Below, one piece after another: positions 6,847-9,468 of a stretch of DNA of 9,468 bases. Location: positions 1 to 9,468 of the forward strand of contig JAUWMJ010000077.1 of assembly GCA_030613225.1 (NCBI GenBank), given 5' to 3'. The position numbers were made by a program, and so were the translations under genes. Positions within the stretch are counted from its first letter, which is position 1, and the number at the start of each line of letters is the position of its first letter. The notes under the pieces were generated by a model. That model ran no database searches and was not told the origin of the DNA. It saw nothing but the letters and a program-made list of their open reading frames with translations. This stretch comes from Desulfobacterales bacterium (lineage in GTDB: Bacteria; Desulfobacterota; Desulfobacteria; Desulfobacterales; JAUWMJ01).

Positions 6847-8710
6847 TTTGTTTAGAAATCAATTTTAGATGGGTTGTAAACTGCAATACTTCATTATTAT
6901 TAAAAACGCCCAGCGTTTTTTCACTGATAACAGGTTGATCAAATATGGGCGAACCTTTAAGAGCAATCAGGTACCCGGCCAGGATGGATTCCAGCGCCAT
7001 TCTGTTCCCCAATATTATACCACCAATTACAATCGTTTTTTCCTGATTTTTCTCCTCGGTTCCAGGAGGTGCTTCCAGCTGAGCGGAAATATTTAACAGG
7101 CGAATATTAGTGGGTGTTAATTCGGCAATTTCACTTAATGCCGCAATAACCAGATATTTTCGGCCATATTCCTTAAACACCTCATTATTACGTTTTGCCT
7201 CTTCAACCAGCTTAAGTATTGCGACCTGATCCACCTTGGACATAAAGGTTGACATCTCCAGCTTCAGCATGGCCACCTGATCTTTTTTCTCTCGTATTGT
7301 GTTTCCCTGATAAAAATAGAATCCGATACACAGGATCATTACTAATGCAAAGCCGGCATACAAAATTTTATTGATAAAATTAATGTCCGCAATTTTCTTT
7401 TTATCCTTATGAGTAAACAAAAAATTGGGTGTAATAGAATTGTTGGAAATGGCTATACCTGCTGCAGGGGCAAAATCTTCCCTTTCAAGTGCTGATTCGG
7501 GGCCTGAGACTTCACCTGAAAAATCTGAATCAGCAGAAAAAGGATCAAAGCTTTCTTTGGGAATACCAAGCTCATTTCCTATATAATCAACGATAAGTTT
7601 GTGAGGACGAGCGCCACTGGATATATATATCCTTTCCACACTCTCATTTTCAAAATTTGCAGAGAAATGTTCAAAAGTAAGCTCCACCTGTCTTACCAGA
7701 CGCTTAAGGGCAGGCAGGATCATTTTGAAAATTGCTTTCTCCTCAGGTTTAAGTTCAGCCGAACGGTAATCCAAAAGAGATGAATCCTGAGCAAAACCAA
7801 AAAATATTTCCTGGGCTCTGTCAGCATCTATTTGCGTCTTTTTCGCTTCATCAGGATCGACAGGTGTTGAAGACAGTTCCATCCGGTTTTCATCTTTTTC
7901 TCCGGTTATGGTTGCTCTCATTGTTTTTATACCGGCCTTGATACCGCGTGACAGAACAAGATATCCATTTGAAAAGATGTCAATGCGCGACCAGTCTCTC
8001 CCGATATAAAGACTCGATACATTCTTTGCGTCAGTTCCCACCCAATTGTTAAGCAGGAGATTCTGGAAAGCGAATGGAACGATTGATATTCCCGTTAAGG
8101 GGAAACCGCTTTTGGAAAAAATTCCTTTTAGTTTCTTGATTTCCTGAATCGGGGCAGAATAGGCCATAATCTCTGTTTTCTGGGCACTACCCTCTTCAAT
8201 ATCACCCAAAACTTTGAAATCAAATGTTGTATCTTTTTCATTAAAGCTTGTTATTTTTTTAAATGACCAGTAAACAGCGTTGGCAATCTGCTTTTGAGGG
8301 ACTTTGGGTATTCGAAGATAACGCATTTCAACACGGGCTGAAGAGATGTTGGCCCAGATTTCAGTACTTTTTGCAGACCCGCAAAAGCGAGTAAGAACCG
8401 ATCTTAAATAAGGAATAAATTCCGGATGATCAATAGAAACATTCGGTAAATAAGGTACCTTCAGATAATCAAGCAGTTGTTGTTTCTCGGGGGCAGAATC
8501 GCTGGTTTTTACCAGTTTCAGTTCATTATAACCTATGTCAACTCCAACTGTTGTTGACTTTTTAAAAGAAAATAAATTGCTGAAATTAGATTTTATACGT
8601 TGCGAAAATGAACGCGATGGAGTAATATTGGAAAATCCGGAACCTGTTTTAGTGCTGCTTCTAATCAGGTCAAGTAGTCTTTCAGTAGAAGAAATTTCAT
8701 CTCTTGCCAA
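6824..8710 (-). CDS. pilM: PilM actin-like protein fused to a PilN-like membrane domain (MshI-type)
   Basis: This 628-residue protein combines two normally separate proteins of the pilus alignment complex. Residues 1-50 are a Ser-rich, basic N-terminal extension. The actin-like PilM part begins at VGVDIG (55-60) and runs to about 430, with YIGRDWSRIDIFSNG (235-249), LSRGIKAG (253-260) and ISSGA (363-367). A membrane helix lies at about 446-466, then a coiled coil (about 470-510) and a PilN-like periplasmic domain with LSEIAELTPTNIRLLNIS (525-542). In most T4P systems PilM is cytoplasmic and binds the N-terminal tail of a separate PilN; GspL of type II secretion has the one-chain layout seen here. 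The phosphate-2 position that is usually Asp (DxG) is Tyr235, so nucleotide use is doubtful. The start is TTG 8710: an in-frame TAG lies a few codons upstream and GGAG sits seven bases before it. It is the first gene of the operon. Confidence 0.85.
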   Translation of the reverse strand: MARDEISSTERLLDLIRSSTKTGSGFSNITPSRSFSQRIKSNFSNLFSFKKSTTVGVDIGYNELKLVKTSDSAPEKQQLLDYLKVPYLPNVSIDHPEFIPYLRSVLTRFCGSAKSTEIWANISSARVEMRYLRIPKVPQKQIANAVYWSFKKITSFNEKDTTFDFKVLGDIEEGSAQKTEIMAYSAPIQEIKKLKGIFSKSGFPLTGISIVPFAFQNLLLNNWVGTDAKNVSSLYIGRDWSRIDIFSNGYLVLSRGIKAGIKTMRATITGEKDENRMELSSTPVDPDEAKKTQIDADRAQEIFFGFAQDSSLLDYRSAELKPEEKAIFKMILPALKRLVRQVELTFEHFSANFENESVERIYISSGARPHKLIVDYIGNELGIPKESFDPFSADSDFSGEVSGPESALEREDFAPAAGIAISNNSITPNFLFTHKDKKKIADINFINKILYAGFALVMILCIGFYFYQGNTIREKKDQVAMLKLEMSTFMSKVDQVAILKLVEEAKRNNEVFKEYGRKYLVIAALSEIAELTPTNIRLLNISAQLEAPPGTEEKNQEKTIVIGGIILGNRMALESILAGYLIALKGSPIFDQPVISEKTLGVFNNNEVLQFTTHLKLISKQNGTNKTI

Positions 8711-8717
8711 GGGTATT

Positions 8718-8721
8718 CTCC
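8718..8721 (-). promoter_or_regulatory. Ribosome binding site deciding the TTG start of the PilM-PilN gene
   Basis: GGAG on the minus strand is seven bases ahead of TTG 8710. No ATG or GTG is available between this site and the upstream in-frame TAG (six codons before the TTG). The nearby ATG that overlaps GGAG is in another frame and hits a stop after eight codons. Confidence 0.65.
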
Positions 8722-8766
8722 ATTTCTATGATGGCATGGAAAAGTAGAGTTTTTCATTGGGAATCC

Positions 8767-8804
8767 TTATTGATGAATTCGTATTTTTACGAATTCATCA
8801 ATAA
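8767..8804. repeat. Perfect 17-bp inverted repeat with 4-base loop in the operon leader
   Basis: The arm TTATTGATGAATTCGTA (8767-8783) is followed by TTTT and its exact reverse complement (8788-8804). It lies between the predicted promoter (8846-8875) and the PilM-PilN start (8710), so the minus-strand transcript would carry a 17-bp hairpin with an AAAA loop. Neither strand has a run of T after the stem, so it does not look like a standard intrinsic terminator. It could be a leader hairpin controlling mRNA stability or translation, or a DNA operator with GAATTC-centred arms. Confidence 0.9.
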
Positions 8805-8845
8805 TGACCTAAATGATATGGAACCCAGTATCCAGTAAAGACAGT

Positions 8846-8875
8846 AATTTACACACAATTAATACGATTTGTCAA
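8846..8875 (-). promoter_or_regulatory. Predicted sigma-70-type promoter for the pilus/secretion operon
   Basis: On the minus strand, a perfect -35 box TTGACA (8875-8870) is followed by 18 bp and TAAATT (8851-8846), which matches four of six bases of the -10 consensus. Transcription would begin near 8839, giving a leader of about 130 bases that includes the 17-bp palindrome. No GG/GC sigma-54 box pair was seen near the start of the operon. This is based only on sequence match. Confidence 0.55.
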
Positions 8876-9015
8876 CAACTATAACTTGTAAACCACGACA
8901 ATTTTAAAACCAGATAGAATCCGATTAAAAAAATCCCATTAAATCCCACTTTATTCAAAGTGGTATCAGGGAGGGTTTTTACAGTTTGTGAATTTCTGAT
9001 AAAAAAGCAAAGAGT

Positions 9016-9056
9016 CCACGCCCGTCGAAGATCCCGTAAAGCGGGGAAGGACGTGG
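9016..9056. repeat. GC-rich imperfect stem-loop
   Basis: CCACG (9016-9020) pairs with CGTGG (9052-9056), with CC/GG just inside across one mismatch, and a second stem CCCG/CGGG (around 9033-9045) closes a TAAAG loop. It stands out from the AT-rich surroundings. No T-run follows on either strand. It may be part of a dispersed repeat or a structured RNA; function unknown. Confidence 0.5.
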
Positions 9057-9091
9057 CATTGATATACCCCTCGAAAGGGCTGTAGGATACT

Positions 9092-9129
9092 AAAGTCACT
9101 TTAGTCACTTTAGTCACTCTTTAGTCACT
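9092..9129. repeat. 9-bp tandem repeat (TTTAGTCAC unit, four copies)
   Basis: Four near-identical units of TTTAGTCAC follow one another; the first is AAAGTCACT and the last is offset by one extra base. It lies about 97 bp ahead of the adaptor start codon and 20 bp ahead of the weak candidate promoter. It could be a slippage-prone tract or a set of binding sites. Confidence 0.7.
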
Positions 9130-9149
9130 CCTCAGCCAATCTTTGAGAT

Positions 9150-9178
9150 TTGACCAGGCAAAGCCGATTATCTCTAAC
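9150..9178 (+). promoter_or_regulatory. Weak candidate promoter for the efflux adaptor gene
   Basis: TTGACC (9150-9155), 17 bp, then TCTAAC (9173-9178): five of six and four of six matches to the sigma-70 boxes, with ideal spacing, 47 bp before the start codon. In AT-rich DNA such a match can be chance. Confidence 0.3.
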
Positions 9179-9225
9179 CACGCACAAAATACGTGATTTT
9201 AAAATTGAATCAACAGGAATGATAA

Positions 9226-9468
9226 ATGCAAAAAAAATTAACAGCGTATTTCTCTGTATATCTTATAGCGACAATTGTTTTTTTTAGCGCCGGTTTTACT
9301 TCAATAGCCGCTGAGCACGGTAAAAATCAACGCTCACAACCTGTTCCTGTACGTGTAGCCAGGGCGGAAATAAGGTCGGTTTCAGATCAAATATCGCTGG
9401 TTGGAACGGCAGAAGCAATTGCAAAAAGTACGATTGCCTCCGAAGTCTCCGGCATTGTAGAATATTTT
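9226..9468 (+). CDS. RND efflux periplasmic adaptor (membrane fusion protein), N-terminal part only
   Basis: The first 81 codons are present and the gene runs off the window. ATG 9226 is preceded by AGGA seven bases upstream; the overlapping ATG at 9219 is in another frame. Residues 1 to about 29 are a signal sequence (MQKKLTAYFSVYLIATIVFF, then SAGFTSIAA). After it come PVPVRVARAEIRSVSDQIS (39-57) and VGTAEAIAKSTIASEVSGIV (59-78). This is the classic start of AcrA/HlyD-type adaptors: a beta strand of the membrane-proximal domain, the GTAEA turn, and the lipoyl-like domain (SEVSGIVEYF). Such proteins bridge an inner-membrane RND pump and an outer-membrane channel. There is no lipobox, so it would be released or held by the signal sequence rather than lipidated. 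It is divergent from, and probably unrelated to, the pilus operon. Confidence 0.85.
   Translation, partial: MQKKLTAYFSVYLIATIVFFSAGFTSIAAEHGKNQRSQPVPVRVARAEIRSVSDQISLVGTAEAIAKSTIASEVSGIVEYF

Larger units (their letters stand above)
8876..9149. other. Intergenic stretch without a supported gene
   Basis: Upstream of the operon promoter and before the divergent adaptor gene, this stretch has no coding region I can support. It holds a GC-rich stem-loop (9016-9056) and a 9-bp tandem repeat (9092-9129). A minus-strand frame at 8872-9117 is open but starts with GTG inside the tandem repeat and resembles no known family. Confidence 0.6.

Noticed and set aside
47..8710. A classical type II secretion operon
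   Set aside because: The secretin carries a lipobox, sits after PilO/PilP-like genes and before an ExeA-like ATPase and a MshEN-containing ATPase; this order fits MSHA-type pili better. Without pilin genes the distinction is not final.
8872..9117. 81-codon minus-strand open frame in the divergent intergenic region
   Set aside because: It begins with GTG inside the 9-bp tandem repeat, runs through a stem-loop, overlaps the predicted -35 box and resembles no family I know.

Overview
The window looks like chromosome from an AT-rich Gram-negative bacterium. An outer-membrane secretin, a type IV pilus/type II secretion inner-membrane platform and the start of an RND-type membrane fusion protein all require a double membrane. 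The gene content and the intergenic repeats (CACAAAG-type inverted repeats, GGTTCA-rich elements) would suit Desulfobacterota, but that placement is an impression and cannot be proved from the sequence.

Nearly all of the window (8710 down to 47, minus strand) is one assembly locus of the type IV pilus/type II secretion superfamily. In transcription order it encodes: a PilM actin-like domain fused to a PilN-like membrane half (8710-6824); a PilO-like protein (6846-6310); a small PilP/GspC-like periplasmic protein (6307-5816); a lipoprotein-type secretin (5819-4248); an ExeA/MshM-type AAA ATPase with a transmembrane segment and LysM-like plus SPOR-like periplasmic domains (3832-2066); and a MshE/PilB/GspE-type assembly ATPase with an N-terminal MshEN domain (1748-47). 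This order matches the mshI-J-K-L-M-(N)-E part of the mannose-sensitive haemagglutinin (MSHA) pilus locus, with no mshN-like gene. Expected roles: the PilM/N/O/P-like proteins form the inner-membrane alignment complex, the secretin forms the outer-membrane pore, the MshM-like protein may link cytoplasm to peptidoglycan, and the MshE-like ATPase drives fibre extension. Platform protein and pilin genes are not in the window and would be expected past base 1.

The first four genes overlap or nearly touch (23-bp overlap, 2-bp gap, 4-bp overlap), so they form a tight transcription unit. A good sigma-70-type promoter (TTGACA, 18 bp, TAAATT on the minus strand) sits about 130 bp ahead of the first gene. 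Its leader carries a perfect 17-bp inverted repeat. The last two genes are separated by gaps of 415 bp (3833-4247) and 317 bp (1749-2065), both filled with inverted-repeat elements. The elements in the two gaps share a terminal motif, GTAA[G/C]CGTTCA.

The assembly ATPase reading frame is broken just after the Walker A motif (around 717-722). The two halves would join into a normal family member if two bases were restored, so this is either an inactivating mutation or a sequence error.

The right end (8711-9225) is a 515-bp divergent intergenic region with the promoter, the palindrome, a GC-rich stem-loop and a 9-bp tandem repeat. After it, the plus strand begins an RND efflux periplasmic adaptor gene that runs off the window.
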